Below are positions 1 through 12,667 of a stretch of 64,000 nucleotides of DNA, piece by piece; within the stretch, counting starts at the first letter, position 1, and every line of letters starts with the position of its first letter. The DNA comes from Antilocapra americana. Lineage: Eukaryota > Chordata > Mammalia > Artiodactyla > Antilocapridae. The notes below the pieces were generated by a model. That model ran no database searches. It saw nothing but the letters and a program-made list of their open reading frames with translations, and was not told the origin of the DNA. The DNA lies in NCBI GenBank assembly GCA_007570785.1, contig ML664161.1:1301658-1365657 (forward strand), written 5' to 3'. A program made the position numbers and the translations under genes.

Positions 1-410
1 ACACCTCACCAGAGAAAAGAGAACAGCAATTAAACTGACAACATTATTTTCACTGGCAAATATGAAGTCAGAAAAAAGAGGAGTAATATCTTCAAAGCAC
101 TGAGATAAACTGCAAAACTATCTTTAAAAAATGAAAGAAAAGAACACGACATGCTGGTAAACAAACCTGAGCAATTATAACAGTAACAGCCTTAACTTAG
201 GATAAATTCTAAAAATGTCTTTGGAGAGACACAAATGATACTAGAAGCAAGTTGCAAATTGCAATAATAAATGTAAACAAATAATAATAAATACTGAGAA
301 ATCTAAACACTGTTTTCTACTGTGCAGTGTTATAGTTAAAAGCATGTTATGTGCCTAAACAGTATGATTTTCAAGTCACTTCCAGTACTCATTAGATGAT
401 TAACATGAGT
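1..410. other. AT-rich stretch, nothing recognised
   Basis: Low-GC sequence rich in A runs, with no open frame of note and no repeat family that I recognise. It leads directly into a MIR fragment. Confidence 0.6.
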
Positions 411-575
411 AAAGTTACTTACCTACTCTGTGTCTCATCTTATTCACTAAGATAATGATGATTAATAATAGCTTATTCTAGAGTTTTGTGAAGATTAAAT
501 CAGTGAATGGACTACAGCATGTGATTGACGCAGAGCAAACTCAATATGTGTTAGATACTGATATTACTATAACTA
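411..575 (+). mobile_element. MIR SINE fragment, sense
   Basis: The order of landmarks matches the MIR consensus in sense: the AAGTTACTTACC / CTGTGTCTCAT segment, then AAGATAATGATGATTAATAATAG in place of the usual GGGGATAATAATAG, then TTGTGAAGATTAAAT and a decayed 'cagagcaaactcaatatgtgtt' tail. Divergence is high, as expected for an ancient mammalian SINE. It carries no coding capacity. Confidence 0.72.
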
Positions 576-1235
576 CTACTTTATAGAAATTATATTATGT
601 GTAATGTTTTTAGAAGAGATTAAATATTAGACAAGAATCACATATAAAATGGGAAAGAAGGATTTGAAATAAAATGTTTTAAGGCCATTTTACTTTAGGG
701 AGGATGGAATCGTTAACTATAGATTTTACTAGGTATTTATTATAAATTTAAAAATAATTGTCAATACAAGTTAGTATAATAGCAAAAGAAGTAGAGAAAT
801 AAAGATAGAATAAAAACAAACAAATGAACAAATATCACTGAATTATTTTTACTATTTTATTTTTAATATATTAGAATGTTTTATTGAAGTTACAGGTGTA
901 CAGTACAGTGACTCACAGTTATTAAAAGTTATACTTCATTTAAAGTCATTATAAACATAGGCACTATGTTCTCTGCATTGTGCAATATATCCTTGTAGCT
1001 TCTTTTATATATAATAGTTTGTACCTCTCAATCTCTACCCTTGTATTGCCCCTCCTTCCTTTCCTTTCCCCACCAGTAACCACTAGATTTTTTCTCTATT
1101 TCTGCAAGTTTTCTTCTTTTTTGTAACATCCACTAGGTTGTTACATTGGTTAGATTCTACATACAAGTGACATTATACCAAGTCCATCCTGTTGTTGTAA
1201 ATGACATTTTTTAATATGGCTTAGTAATATCATGT

Positions 1236-1314
1236 TATACACACATACATATATGTATGTGTGTGTATATGTGTATGTGTGTGTGTATATTTATACACAT
1301 ATGTATGTATGCAA
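1236..1314. repeat. Imperfect (TG/CA/TA)n microsatellite with palindromic core
   Basis: Alternating purine-pyrimidine DNA lies inside the old L1. Positions 1239-1264 form a perfect 26-bp palindrome centred on CATATATG. A Bov-tA SINE starts immediately to the right. Confidence 0.85.
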
Positions 1315-1525
1315 GCTTAGTTGCTTTAGTCGTGTCTATGTGCAACCCTATGGACTGGAGCCTGCCAGGCTCCTCTGTCCATGGGATTCTCCAGGCAAGA
1401 ACACTGGAGTGGGTTGTCCTTCCTTCCTCCAGGGGATTTTCCCTACCCAGGGATCGAACCTGTGTCTCTTACATCTCTTGCATTGGCAAGTGAGTTCTTA
1501 ACCACTAGCACCATCTGGGAAGCCT
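1315..1525 (-). mobile_element. Bov-tA SINE, antisense
   Basis: This is a near full-length ruminant tRNA-Glu-derived SINE in reverse. It starts with 'gcttagttgctttagtcgtg', has the internal block 'cctgccaggctcctctgtcc', and ends with the complement of the tRNA-like head ('accactagcaccatctggga'). It is inserted in the microsatellite-expanded part of the old L1. Short frames across it are read-through of SINE sequence. Confidence 0.9.
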
Positions 1526-1530
1526 GTATT

Positions 1531-1562
1531 CACACACACACAAACACACACACACACACACA
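1531..1562. repeat. (CA)n microsatellite
   Basis: A near-pure CA dinucleotide array with one CAAA interruption directly follows the SINE. It probably expanded from the T/A-rich part of the L1 in which it lies. Confidence 0.95.
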
Positions 1563-1742
1563 TACATCACACCTTCTTTATCCGTTCATCTGTTGATAGA
1601 CAGTTAGATTGCTTCCATATCTCACCAATTGTAAATAATATGAACATTGAGGTGCACATATCTTTTCAAGCTAGTGTTTTTGGGGTTTTGTTTTTCAGAT
1701 ATATACCCAGGAATAGAATTGCTAGGTCATATGGTAGTTCTA

Positions 1743-2215
1743 TTTTTTTTTTAATTAATATTTTTATTATTGTTTTTGCCATACATTGTCATGATATCAC
1801 CATGGGTTTACATATGCTTCCCCTCCGGGTCCCCCCTCCCTCCTCCCTCCCCCCCGGGAAATCTCACTGCACCAGTCCCGAGCATCAATCCTGGGCTGGC
1901 GATTGATTAGACACATGACAATTAACATGCTTCAATGCCCTTCTCCCATATCATCCCACCCTTACCCTCATCCACAAAGTCCACAAGTCTATTCTATACA
2001 TCTGCGTTCCTTTTGTTGTCTCCCATGTTGGGTTCTCATTACTGTCTTTCTAAATTCCATATATATGTGTTAATATACTGTATTGTTGTTTTTGCTTCTG
2101 GCTTACTTCACTCTGGATAATGGGCTCCAGTTTCGTCCATCTGAGTAGAATTGCTTCAAATGAATTTTTTTTAATGCTGAGTCATATACACAATGGAATA
2201 TTACTCAGCATTATT
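1743..2215 (-). mobile_element. Young ruminant L1, 5'-truncated, antisense, with mini 5' inversion
   Basis: The poly(T) start is the complement of the poly(A) tail. It is followed by 'gtttttgccatacattgtca' and a C-rich 3' UTR, then 'tttctaaattccatatatatg' and 'cttcactctggataatgggct', all typical of recent bovid-type L1 3' ends. At the right (5') edge the element turns back on itself: AATGCTGAGT at 2173-2182 is answered by its exact complement ACTCAGCATT at 2203-2212, and 2183-2212 reads as L1 in the opposite orientation. It is inserted into the old L1, and short TATTTTTTTTT flanks (about 1741-1752 and 2212-2223) may be the duplication. Confidence 0.8.
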
Positions 2216-2549
2216 TTTTTTTTTTGAGAAATCTCCATACTGTTTTCCATAATGGTTGCACTAGTTTACATTACCACAGTGTACAAGGGTTCCGTTTTAT
2301 TCACATTCTCCCCAGTATTTGTTATTTGTGCTATTTTTAGTGATAACCATTATGACAAATGTGATACAACAGCTTAGTTTGGTTTTAAATTTGCATTTCC
2401 CTGATGATTAGTGATGTTGAGCATCTTTACATGTACCTAGTAGCCATCTTCATATCTTCTTTAAAAAAATGTCTATTCAGTTCTTCTCATTCTAAATTTT
2501 TTAATGTTAAAATTATTTATATATTTTGAATACTGGCCTCATATCTATT

Positions 2550-2760
2550 GGGGCTTCCCTAGTGGAACAACAGTAAAGAATTCACCTGTAATGCAGGAGA
2601 CATGGGCTCAACCCCTGGTTTGGAAGATCACTTAGAGAAAGGAATGACTACCGACTCCAGTATTCTTCCCTGGAGAATCCCAGGGATTGAAGAGCCTGCT
2701 GGGCTACAGTCCATGGGGTTTCAAAGAGTTGGACACGACTGAAGTGACCCAGCACACACC
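2550..2760 (+). mobile_element. Bov-tA SINE, sense, inside old L1
   Basis: The element opens with 'gggcttccctagtgg' and contains 'gcaggagacatgggctcaac', 'actccagtattcttccctgg' and 'aaagagttggacacgactga'. L1 sequence resumes directly after it ('gttatatcatttgcaattatt'). Flanks CCTCATAT and CCTTATAT look like decayed copies of one target site. Confidence 0.88.
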
Positions 2761-3162
2761 CCCTTATATGTTATATCATTTGCAATTATTTTCTCCCATT
2801 CCATAGGTTGTCTTTTTGTTTTGTTTTATGCAGGTTTGTTTGTTTGTTTTTTTTTTACTATGCAAAAACATTTATGTCTATTGAGTCCCATTTAATTAGG
2901 TCCCCCACTGAATTATTTTAAAGAGTAAAAAGGAAAGAAAAAATGGAAAGAAAAATAGGAAAATATCCAAGAAAAAATGAGCAATTGAGAAAATTCAAAT
3001 ATATCAGTAATCTTGGTAAATGTAATTGGAATAGTTCAACATGTAACAGATAGAGCTAACCTCACTGTCATGTACAGTATCAATGAAACCATTATATGCT
3101 CTATGAAATATAGTTACTAATTATACATGTATATTGACACATATGTTTAATCAATGTTTTTG

Positions 3163-4333
3163 ATGTTCAGTCACCCAGTTGTGTCCGACTCTTTGCAACC
3201 ACATAGACTGCAGCACCCTAGGCCTCCCTGTCCCTTGTCATGTCCGGAAGTTTGCCCAAGTTCATGTTCATTGCTTCAATGATGCCATCCAGCCATTTCA
3301 TCCTCTGACACCTTCTTCTCCTTCTGCCCTCAATCTCAAAGCAATGTCTCTACACTTCAATATGCTGTCTAGGTTTGTCATAGCTTTTCTTCCAAGGAGC
3401 AAGCATCTTTTAATTTCATGGCTACAGTCTCATTATGCAGTGATTTTAGAGCCCAAGAAAATAAAATCTGTCACTGTTTCCATTATTTCCCCATCTATTT
3501 GCCATGAAATGATGGAACCAAATCTCTGTTTTTTGAATGTTGAGTTTTAAGCCAGGTTTTTCACTCCTCTTTCACCTTCATCAATAGGCTCTTTAGTTCC
3601 TCTTCACTTTCTGCGATAAGAATGGTGAAATCTGCATAACTTAGGCTGTTGATATTTCTCCTGCAATCTTGATTCCAGCTTGTGCTTCATCCAGCCCAAC
3701 ATTTCTCATGATGTACTCTGCATATGAGTTAAATAAGCAGGGTGACAATTTACAGCTTTGACATACTCCTTTTCCCACTTTGGAACCAGTCTGTTGTTCC
3801 ATGTCCAGTTCTAATTGTTGCTTCTTGACTTGCATACATGTTTCTCAGGAAGCAGGTAAGGTGGTCTGGTATTCTCATCTCTTTAAGAATTTTCCACAGT
3901 TTGTGGTATCCACAAAGTCAGGGGCTTTAGCATAGTTAATAAAGCAGAAGTAGATGTTTTTCTGGAATTCTCTTGCTTTTCTATGATCCAACAGATGTTG
4001 GAAATTTGATCTCTGGTTCCTCTGCCTTTTCTAAATCCAGCTTGAACATCTATGAGTTCTCAGTTCATGTACTGTTGAAGCCTAGCTTGGAGAATTTTGA
4101 GCATTACTTTGCTAGTGTGTGAAATGAGTGCAATTGTGTGGCAGTTTGAACATTCTTTGGCATTGCCTTTCTTTGGAATTGGAATGAAAACTGACCTTTT
4201 CCAGTCCTGTGGCCACTACTGAGTTTTCCAAATGCTGGCACATTGGATTCTTCACTTTAGCAGCATCATCTTTTATGACTTGAAATAGCTTAGCTGGAGT
4301 TGTATCACCTCCACTAGCTATGTTCTATGATAT
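3163..4333 (-). mobile_element. BovB (RTE) LINE, 5'-truncated, antisense
   Basis: About 1.17 kb reads on the minus strand from just upstream of the reverse-transcriptase domain to the 3' end. The left edge ('gttcagtcacccagttgtgtcc') is the complement of the BovB 3' terminus. Landmarks are 'gatgatgtactctgcatatg', 'ttaaataagcagggtgacaa' and 'agcagaagtagatgttttt'. Moderate divergence and frame lesions show it is dead. No later insertion breaks it. Confidence 0.92.
3600..3835 (-). pseudogene. Degenerate BovB reverse-transcriptase palm fragment
   Basis: This is part of the BovB above. The frame at 3641-3835 keeps the RT stretch SPCLFNSYAEYIMRN, then AQAGIKIAG. A single-base loss in the codons after that shifts the frame and produces a stop. 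Reading past the shift, the expected catalytic YADD box appears as SYADFTILIAE near 3610-3640, so the second aspartate is replaced by phenylalanine. Either lesion would abolish polymerase activity. Confidence 0.8.
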
Positions 4334-7300
4334 AAATAGATTACTGTTTTTAACAATCTCATAATCAAGTAAAGGAAGACAATTCATTCTTTATAAATGC
4401 ATAGCATGTATGCTGTGATAAAACTGTTTGGAGCAGAAATAGGAAAGAAGGTACAGGGATAAGTAGATTAGTATGATGATAGTGAAAATTTTCTAGTTTT
4501 TTGCTGAGTATTGAGTTAACCTTATTCATGTCATCTTATTATCATTCTTCATAAATTTTGCATATGTTGCATTTTTTTCATATCCAATTTTACATGATAT
4601 TTGAAAATGATATTTTATTAGTCAAAGTTGCAACCGAAAGAGATCACCCATTTAAATTAGCACAATTTGGAGACAGTTTAATAAAGGCAATATCTACAAG
4701 GTTTGAGCAATAAGAAAACCATAAGTTTTAATGCAGTTCCCAAATTAGTAATATCGTGGTACCATTTCCAGACAGGAAGGTGTCATGAAGGGGAGTGGCT
4801 TCTACATCCAAGAGACAGAGAGGTCTGTATGGAGAGTATTACCTGAAAGGAGGTGGGAAGGCATAACCAGCCTTCAATAATTTCTCCAAAGTAAGCCAGA
4901 GGACTAAATTCCTGACCTTACTCCTGCAGTTCTGTGTTCTGGTACTCCATGTTGCCTGGATCATAGGAAAAGAGAGGGATAAAGGATCCTTCTCATAAAG
5001 GATACACAGCTTCTGAAAAAATAGACCAAGGTGAGGAGAAATACAGTCTGCATCTGGAGAGAGTGAGCAAGTGGAAGGTTTCCAACATGGTGTGTGGCAA
5101 TATGATATAGCCAAAGGTTACTGCAGAACTTCCTCTTCAAAACCAATCTTGCCTCTTCGAAATGTAATTTGTATTGCAAATTTGCCTTAATTCAACAGCA
5201 TATGGATTTTGGCCAGCCTTTCACAAAATATGGAAAGTGTTTAGGAATATAAACCAAAGCTTGGAATAGTTATTGCTTTCTAGCTCTTTAAATTTTTTCT
5301 TTTAGGTTTCTATGTCTTTCTTAAAATTAAGAGATGGCTTTAAGCAAGAAAATGTATGAAAATGAACAAACTACAAATTAAAACTACTCTAATGAAAACA
5401 AAGTCACTTTTTTCTACAATAGAAAAGTTCTGTTGGCTCTTATAAAGTAAATTTAAATTTGCCTTGCCCCATAGCAGTCCTAAAAAAATATGTCTCATTT
5501 ATCTTCATAAAGACCAAACACTTTAAAAGAGCAACCATTTGTTGTACAACAAATTATTTTAGAACTATTCTCAAATTGTCACCAAACATCTTTAAAGTCA
5601 CCTTAAAAAGAACTTGCTCTCTTTTTGATGAACTTTCATAATATCCATCTTGTTTAGAATATTTCTTAGATGTATAGTTGTTCTTTCCATACAAAGAAGT
5701 GTGTGTAAAGTTAAATAGAATAAGAGAGTAGTGAGTTTGTTCTAGCTCTTACAACACATTGTTATTGGTTTTTGTTAAACAGTTTAATTTATCTGGTTTT
5801 AGGTTATCTTTAAAAAGAGGAAATTTGCATTAAGATTCCTCTGAATCTCACTACCTTAAAGTTTTCTAACACACACACACATACACACAGGGAACTGTGA
5901 TTACATGTACTCAGGCGGATCCAGCTACTATTTTTCTTTTTTAATTTTCTCTTTCTTTTTATTTTTTTAAAAACTAATTTTTACTTTGAAGTGCTTGGTC
6001 AGTGTTTGTTTTTTTTTTTTTTTTAATACAAACTAAGCAACTATTGAGTAATTCCAATTATTTACATAATATAGGTTACAGTGATATTTTACAAACATAT
6101 GTGTTTTTAAGCCACTATAAAATTTGCTATCAAATTGTGAATATGTATATATAACATAATATTATTTACATTTTCTATAGATTTATTATATGTGTGCATA
6201 TTTAGTAAAATAAAAATTGGTTTAAAAGCTTTCAAATTATTGTATTCTTAGATTATAAGTCTCAAACGATAAAGGTCACAATTCTGGCTAAATTGACCTA
6301 CAAATTTAGTTCTGTCTCAATCGTAATTCCAGTAGAGACTGTCATAGACAAAGCAAGGTAAGGTGATTATAAGTTATATAAAAAAGATAAAGGAATTAGA
6401 ATAGCCAAAACAATTTTGAGAAAAGAAAAAGAAAGTTTTGATTTTAAGTTACCTATTAGAGAAGGGATAGACACCAAGACTGGTCAAATAAGAGAGTCTC
6501 ATAAATATAGTGAATTGAGTTTTGACAATTATCATAAGCCCAAGGAATTTCATATTTTGGTATTTACCATAGAATAACTAAAACTTAAATTCTCAGAAAA
6601 CTCATATACACGTTTATATAGTAACTCTATCATGATCACTTAGGACAGGAATCAAAGCAAACCCTTCTATTGAAAACCAAATGGTGAAACCACCATATAA
6701 TAAAATTCTACTCTGCCATAAAATGACTAAACTACTGGTACACACAGAAAAAACTGGAATGAATCTTAAGGGTGTTTTGCTGAGTCAGCTTGTCTGAAAA
6801 GGCACATATTTATAAATCATTTCATTTGCATGGCATTCTTGAAAAGACAAAACTGCAGTGATGGAGAATAGGTTACTCTTTGCCAAATGCTGGGTTGAAG
6901 GGGGAGTGTGACTGAAAAGACATAGCAAAGGGAATTGTTTTGAATACCTTTTTGTATTGAATACAGTAGTGTTAAAATTTGTAGAACTATACACATGCAA
7001 ATAGACACACAATTCAATTTTATCTTATTTTTTTTTAAACTTTAAACAATATCAAAAAGATGGTAACACATTTTCTTGGGTCATTTAATGTAGAAGCACA
7101 TCATTCTACTCGTTAGTGGAAATAAAGAGAATTACTCAGGTAAAATAATACTTTTTAATGCTGATAGGCCCCCAAAAATGTAAACATAATTAAATCATCT
7201 TTAATATAGGCTTTGTTGGAGTCATAAGGTTCACAGAAACATAAACAAGTTGGAGACTTGGGATCTTAAAGCATTGTATTGATTATATTGCACATTTTGT

Positions 7301-9426
7301 TATACAGATGATCTTGTCTTCAACTTTAGATCAGAAACTAATGCAATTAAAATAATAACACATAAGTTATTTTGCTTAAATGTTTTTACAGTGGCAGTTA
7401 CCAATTTTTAATCTAGTTTGAAATCTTCCGTTTAATGGTCCCTTCCCACACAAAAGTAGCCCCGCATTTATGTGAAAAGAGATTCTTCTCCTTTGGGAGT
7501 TCTGAAAATGGAAGGCTGGAGTAATAAATCAATCATCAAGCCTCTGGCTTACAGAGGAAAAGTACTTTAATGAGCAATTTAAAAATGCCTTGAACTTTCT
7601 CTCTTCTTAAACATAGCTTTAAACTCAGTTAATGTCTTGTAAATTTTTATTATGAAACAATATTTGGGCCTGTATGTTTATATATTCATTAAAAAATAGT
7701 ACAACTTTGAAGTTTTATATTTTACAGTTGGCAATTATATGTATAATTTAATCCTGGTTATCATTAGCCAATCATTTGATTTTAAGTGGCACTCAGTTTA
7801 GGCAATACCTAAGAAGCAAAATCCCTATTTCATTATCTATGTAAGGAAGTTATTTTCTAGAATCTGAGTGCACTTAAACTGCATTTGAACAGAATATGTT
7901 CACCTTGTATTGCCTGTTGGATAACTTTTAATTGCTATTGAGCAAAACACAAGCAGCTTAAAGAAACACAATTAAAACATGGGCAATTAGGGAAAATGTT
8001 TTCTTATATTTATTTTTAAATATTTTACTTTGCTCTTAAAACCAAGAAAAATATAAACATCTATAATATTTTATAAAAGTGTGTTGCTATTCTGATTGTG
8101 ACTCTTTTACAAAACAGGAAAGCAATTCATGATAATATCATTGAATTACACAATTTAAAAGTGTAATTCAGATTTTAAAAGTATCATTTTCAAAGGTAAA
8201 TATGAATTGAAACAGTTTGAAGTTTCTTTGAAATATCATAACAAAGGACTTCAGAAAAGAACAAAAGACAAAAAGACTTCTAATGCTACAGTGTAGGGGA
8301 GATCATTATAATATACAATATATTTCTATCTCTAGGATGAATAATAAAACTTTTTCCAAGTTACTTAGAGACAAATCAAACGTTAGGATTTGAGATCCAA
8401 ACCTTCTATTTAAGTGGCAAATTTTAATTCATGGTTAAACATCCCCAGAATTAATGTCCTCCATTCTATTCTACTCATAACTTAAATATTATGAGGATAA
8501 ACACTTTGGTTTATGAAACAATCTGTACTTCTTACTCTGATAAGAGGTGTGTCTCATGTTAATATTCCTGGTACAATTTTAAAGTTTATATTCAAAAATA
8601 AAAGCATGGATAATATTTGTTATGGCTACCACCAGCATATATTGAGAATTAAAGATTCTTCAATAACATTGCTTTTCTGATGTAGATCCAAATATTAAAT
8701 GTTATTGTATTCCTCATTTGCATAGTAATGTAACACTTATAAAATGGTAAATAGTAAGAATGTAGCATATTAAGAGTAACTTGTAACATAATGATTAATA
8801 TATAGCACTGGAATAATAATAAGCCCCTGTTCTAAAAATAACCATAATTTTTTTGTTCTTTTATAACTATGAATCATTTCTAGTTCTCTAATTTTTTCCT
8901 CCTTATTTTTTAAAAATTGTGATAACACTCACTATTTTTATCCATCAATCTCCACTGATATCCATCAGTATCCATATTTTCATCTTTTCTGTCTCAATGG
9001 TAGGACCACAAAGTGTTGGATCACTGTATTGTGATAGAGAAGATCTGGGTATAGAATCCAACTCTACCTTTTTGTTTTAATTTCTTTCTCTCTCTCTCTC
9101 GTGCACACGTCTTTCTCTTTCCAAACAGTATGAATCCTAATTATAAATACTTTTACTAAATTATATCTTTGTAAAAGACCAAATATTCTTGCAAAAAATG
9201 CCAAATATTCAACAGAAGCAATTGTAAATACTGTCTAAGTAATAAGAGAGTCAGTAAATAGGGCAGATAAAATAATACAAACTGATGGTTTTCTCTACAA
9301 AAGCAAAAACATATTAGAAGATATAATGAAAATATTCTCATAATAAAACAATAAGAAAGTTAAAAACCAAGTAATATACTTATTATATTGTGAGACTGAA
9401 GTGAATAAAATTTAAAAATTCATTGA
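4334..9426. other. 5-kb repeat-poor AT-rich stretch
   Basis: No SINE, LINE or credible coding region is visible. It holds only simple tracts: a short (AC)n at 5868-5889, poly(T) at about 6009-6024 and a (TC)n run at about 9087-9100. Open frames of 60-90 codons show no recognisable domain and no reason to be coding. The absence of young insertions over 5 kb is notable beside the dense blocks on either side. Confidence 0.55.
5868..5889. repeat. Short (AC)n microsatellite
   Basis: About ten AC units with one AT interruption, isolated in unique sequence. Confidence 0.8.
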
Positions 9427-9597
9427 ATATTGGCTCTGCTATGTATTAACTCTAGGACCTTAGCAAAAATTATTTAAACTCTCTAGGGTTTAGCTTCTTC
9501 ACATATTATAAAAAGAAAGATTGATGGCTTCTAACTCAAAGGATGGTTGTTGAGATAAAACAAGCAAATTTTAAAAGCCTGACACATAACTACACCC
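9427..9597 (+). mobile_element. MIR SINE fragment, sense
   Basis: The MIR order is clear: 'ttggctctgctatgtattaac' (for GGCTCTGCCACTTACTAGC), 'aggaccttagcaaaaattattt' (for GACCTTGGGCAAGTTACTT), 'aactctctagggtttagcttcttcac', and 'ggatggttgttgagataaaa', ending at 'agcctgacacataa'. It is an ancient copy without coding potential. Confidence 0.75.
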
Positions 9598-10468
9598 ATT
9601 AAAAAACAAAATCACTCCTTTCACAAGTAATGAATGTATCTCTAAACCTGATTTTCTTGTGATAGTGTTTCTGACCTTTATCTTAAAAAGTACTACTATT
9701 TTTTTTAACAGGTGTGAGAATAACTTTAAAACTGTGTAACAATATAAAAGGTTTAAAATTTGCAACTATGCTCAATGTATCCTTCTTATAATCCTCAAGT
9801 TAAAGAATAAGACTTATAGAAATATCTTGTTTAAATTCTCAAGTTCCACCTTTCTTTTCTTTATTAAAATAGCTGCTCAGAAGAATGAAAATGGCTAGAG
9901 ATTGTTTAAATGGATAGAAATTGTTTAGGAAACTGTATGAAGGTACATTGGGATATTCTGAGACATCCCTACTTTGGTCCTATTGAACTTACTTATAGGA
10001 ACTTAACAAAATAAAATAACTGAAAGTATTTTAAAATACATGCACTGAAAAATTATAAAGTTTAAAAATATGAAAGATCAAAGACACTACTGAAGGATAA
10101 TTTATCACATAAATGACAAAATATATTTAAGGCTATTAAATATGCATAACCATTCATCTTGAATACCTTTTAACACCATGGACTTTAATATCGATATACC
10201 TATGTGCATACACACATGAAAGATTACAAAAGGAGGGATCTACTCTATGATTAGTCCTGTTTATAAGATGGATATGTATGAGCAACAGAACAATAAGAAA
10301 AAATAAAATAGGTATGTGAATAAGTGGTATTAAAATAGCATTTACATTTTGAAAATTATTATAAAATAATTTACATAAATTTAACAATGTATATAAAATA
10401 ATAATTTATATATAAAATTATAATAGTATTTGAAATTCACCTCACATAATTAAATAACATAATCCAAA

Positions 10469-10600
10469 GGATTTCCTGGTGGTCCAGTGGTTAATGCTCC
10501 ATGCTCCACAGGGGACATGGATTTGATCACTGGATGGGGAACTAAGATCCTGCTCGCCTCATGGTGTAGCTAATAAATTAATTAATTAAGAAAATCAAAA
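10469..10600 (+). mobile_element. CHR-2-type artiodactyl SINE, sense
   Basis: It starts 'ggatttcctggtggtccagtgg', continues with 'ggggacatggatttgatcac' and 'ggggaactaagatcctgctcg', and ends in an AT-rich tail (attaattaattaag). This arrangement of a tRNA-like head and 'ggaactaagatcc' body is the short cetartiodactyl CHR SINE, distinct from Bov-tA. Confidence 0.8.
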
Positions 10601-12667
10601 CAGTGCCCTAAAATTTTAGACAACTTTAAAATGCTCCAGTTATAGCCACTATGAAGCTGATTTCTTAAAGCTTTGTAATTTTAGCCAATATTCCTCTTAT
10701 TTTGACTTTTATTCATCAACCCAACCAAATTTGTGAACCACTCCTAAAATATACTGCAATAAATTGAGCAAACATTATTGACCTTTCCCTGTTTGATTTT
10801 ATTCAAAAACTTCCACAGGTCAAGTGTATTCATTTTAAACTTCATAGACTGATGCCGATTTCTCTAAAACAGCTTTTCTTCTCATCATTTTAATGACTTA
10901 TTTTTTTAATATCTCTACTATGTGGGTTCCATATTTCCCATTTTCTTTTTAATCCAATGTGTTTATTGTCTCCAAGCTTTGACTTAAGTAATTTTTCCTC
11001 CTGCAGTCCTTTTTTCTTTACTTTATGTCCATTCTTTCAATTTATTCAAAGAACTTTCTTAATAATAGTATTCAATATTTATTATCTATCTTATTTGTAT
11101 TTAATGCTAGTTTAAAAGTCCATTATCATTGTGTATAAATAGTCTTTGAGCTTCTTCTCCCATAGTTGGAATCAACTTTCCAACTTGATTGCAAACTTTA
11201 GGGTGGCCAACATCAGGCCAGTTTTCATTCATATCTGCTAGAGTGGAATCTCACTAAATGTTGTAACAAATATTTTATGGGACAACATAATAATCCTTCC
11301 AACTATTGTATAACTTCAATTGGATCCTAATCTGTGTAGTCACATCAAGTTGCAAATCCCTGAAACACTTTATACTTGTTACCTTGCGATCTGTGGGTGC
11401 TTTGGCTACAATTTGTTATCTCATTGATATCTAGCACTGTGTTTTCTGGCTAGATGGATATTCTCATCCTGGAGGTAATATGGCAGTGAAATGCTCTTAT
11501 TTAGTCAGAGAGTAAGAGTAGATATGTCCATTTTATAACACCTCCAAACAAGCTCTCAAATTTTATGTTTATTTTGAGGTTTTTTACCTTGTTACAGAAT
11601 TGTATATCATATTTCCCAGGCTGTTTCTACCATCTGTATCCTATGAATATTCAAGATGTCTTGAAGCTTTTAAGATTGTTTTGATTTTCATAAATTTTTA
11701 GTTAGCAGTTATATAGAAAATAATAACAGTATGTATTGTCCAAATATAAACCCTATTGCACACATGTTTACCCAAAAGAAATAGAGCTCTTAACAAATGT
11801 AATCTAATGGCCATAACAATTTTCAAAATGTTTTAACAATTACTACTGATGATGTAAAAACTTAAAAATGGTGGTTCACATATCAGACATAAATTAAAGT
11901 TTTCCTTTTCACTTTACCATTGTTGTTTCTTTCATTTAATGAAGGTATTTTAGCAAGACTAAACAGAGTTATGTTATACTATATTGAAATTTACCAGCCT
12001 GGGAAAATTGGTTTTTTGACTAATTTAGGCATTATTTTCAAATATATTGACTATATTTAACTGAAAGAAAAACCAATGACTGCTTATTATGGAGGCTATG
12101 TCTCTTTTTTTTTTTTTGGTTTATTAGTGTCCCTTTCAGGAAACACTTGATTCTGCCTTCCTCCATAGGACCTTACTGTCTGCCTCCTTTACCTCCAGGA
12201 GTCAAAGGAATGTTCAGAGGGTTAGGCTTCTTTATGTAATGATTTCAGATAGCATTGTACTTGTCTCTTGTAATTTCCACTACATCAATGATCACATAAC
12301 TTGCTCCTTTCTTTTCTCACATATTCTTTTGATTTTATTCTATGCAACCCTCTTTAATTGTTAGTAGGCTGCTCAACAGATGTGGTTCATTTTTATGTCA
12401 ATATTCTTTCCTTTTCATCAAGCTTGAAACTATAGTTATCCCGAGCAGTGTTATGTCTAATAGTTTTAAAGCTGAATCATTATTCATTTTTCATTTTTTA
12501 CAAGACTATAAAGAATGGATTGAATTTAATGTTCCTTTCCTATAACTACACATTTGTTCCACATTCTTTGCTTATTAATCCTTACTTTTCAAAGCTGTAC
12601 TTTTCATTTGCTTAAATACACATTTGAGCAAACAAAAAACATCAACAGAAAATAACATCTGTCACTA
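10601..12667. other. AT-rich intergenic stretch, nothing recognised
   Basis: About 2 kb of low-complexity AT-rich sequence, with a poly(T) run near 12105-12117. No repeat family or coding region could be supported. The 67-codon frame at 12342-12545 has no recognisable features. Confidence 0.5.

Larger units (their letters stand above)
861..2907 (-). mobile_element. Old L1 LINE, antisense, heavily interrupted
   Basis: L1 segments read on the minus strand appear in proper order at about 861-1235, 1567-1742, 2226-2549 and 2761-2907. They run from the 3' UTR ('ttattgaag...acaggtgtacag') into the C-terminal part of ORF2, with landmarks 'cttctttatccgttcatctgttgatag', 'atatatacccaggaatagaattgctaggtcatatgg' and 'ctgatgattagtgatgttgagcatctt'. 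A microsatellite, two Bov-tA SINEs and a younger L1 interrupt it, so it is the oldest layer here. Frames are broken throughout and nothing is functional. Confidence 0.85.

Noticed and set aside
10469..10600. tRNA gene
   Set aside because: The tRNA-like heads of Bov-tA and CHR-2 SINEs are diverged and embedded in SINE bodies; no cloverleaf with a proper anticodon arm and acceptor pairing is supported anywhere.
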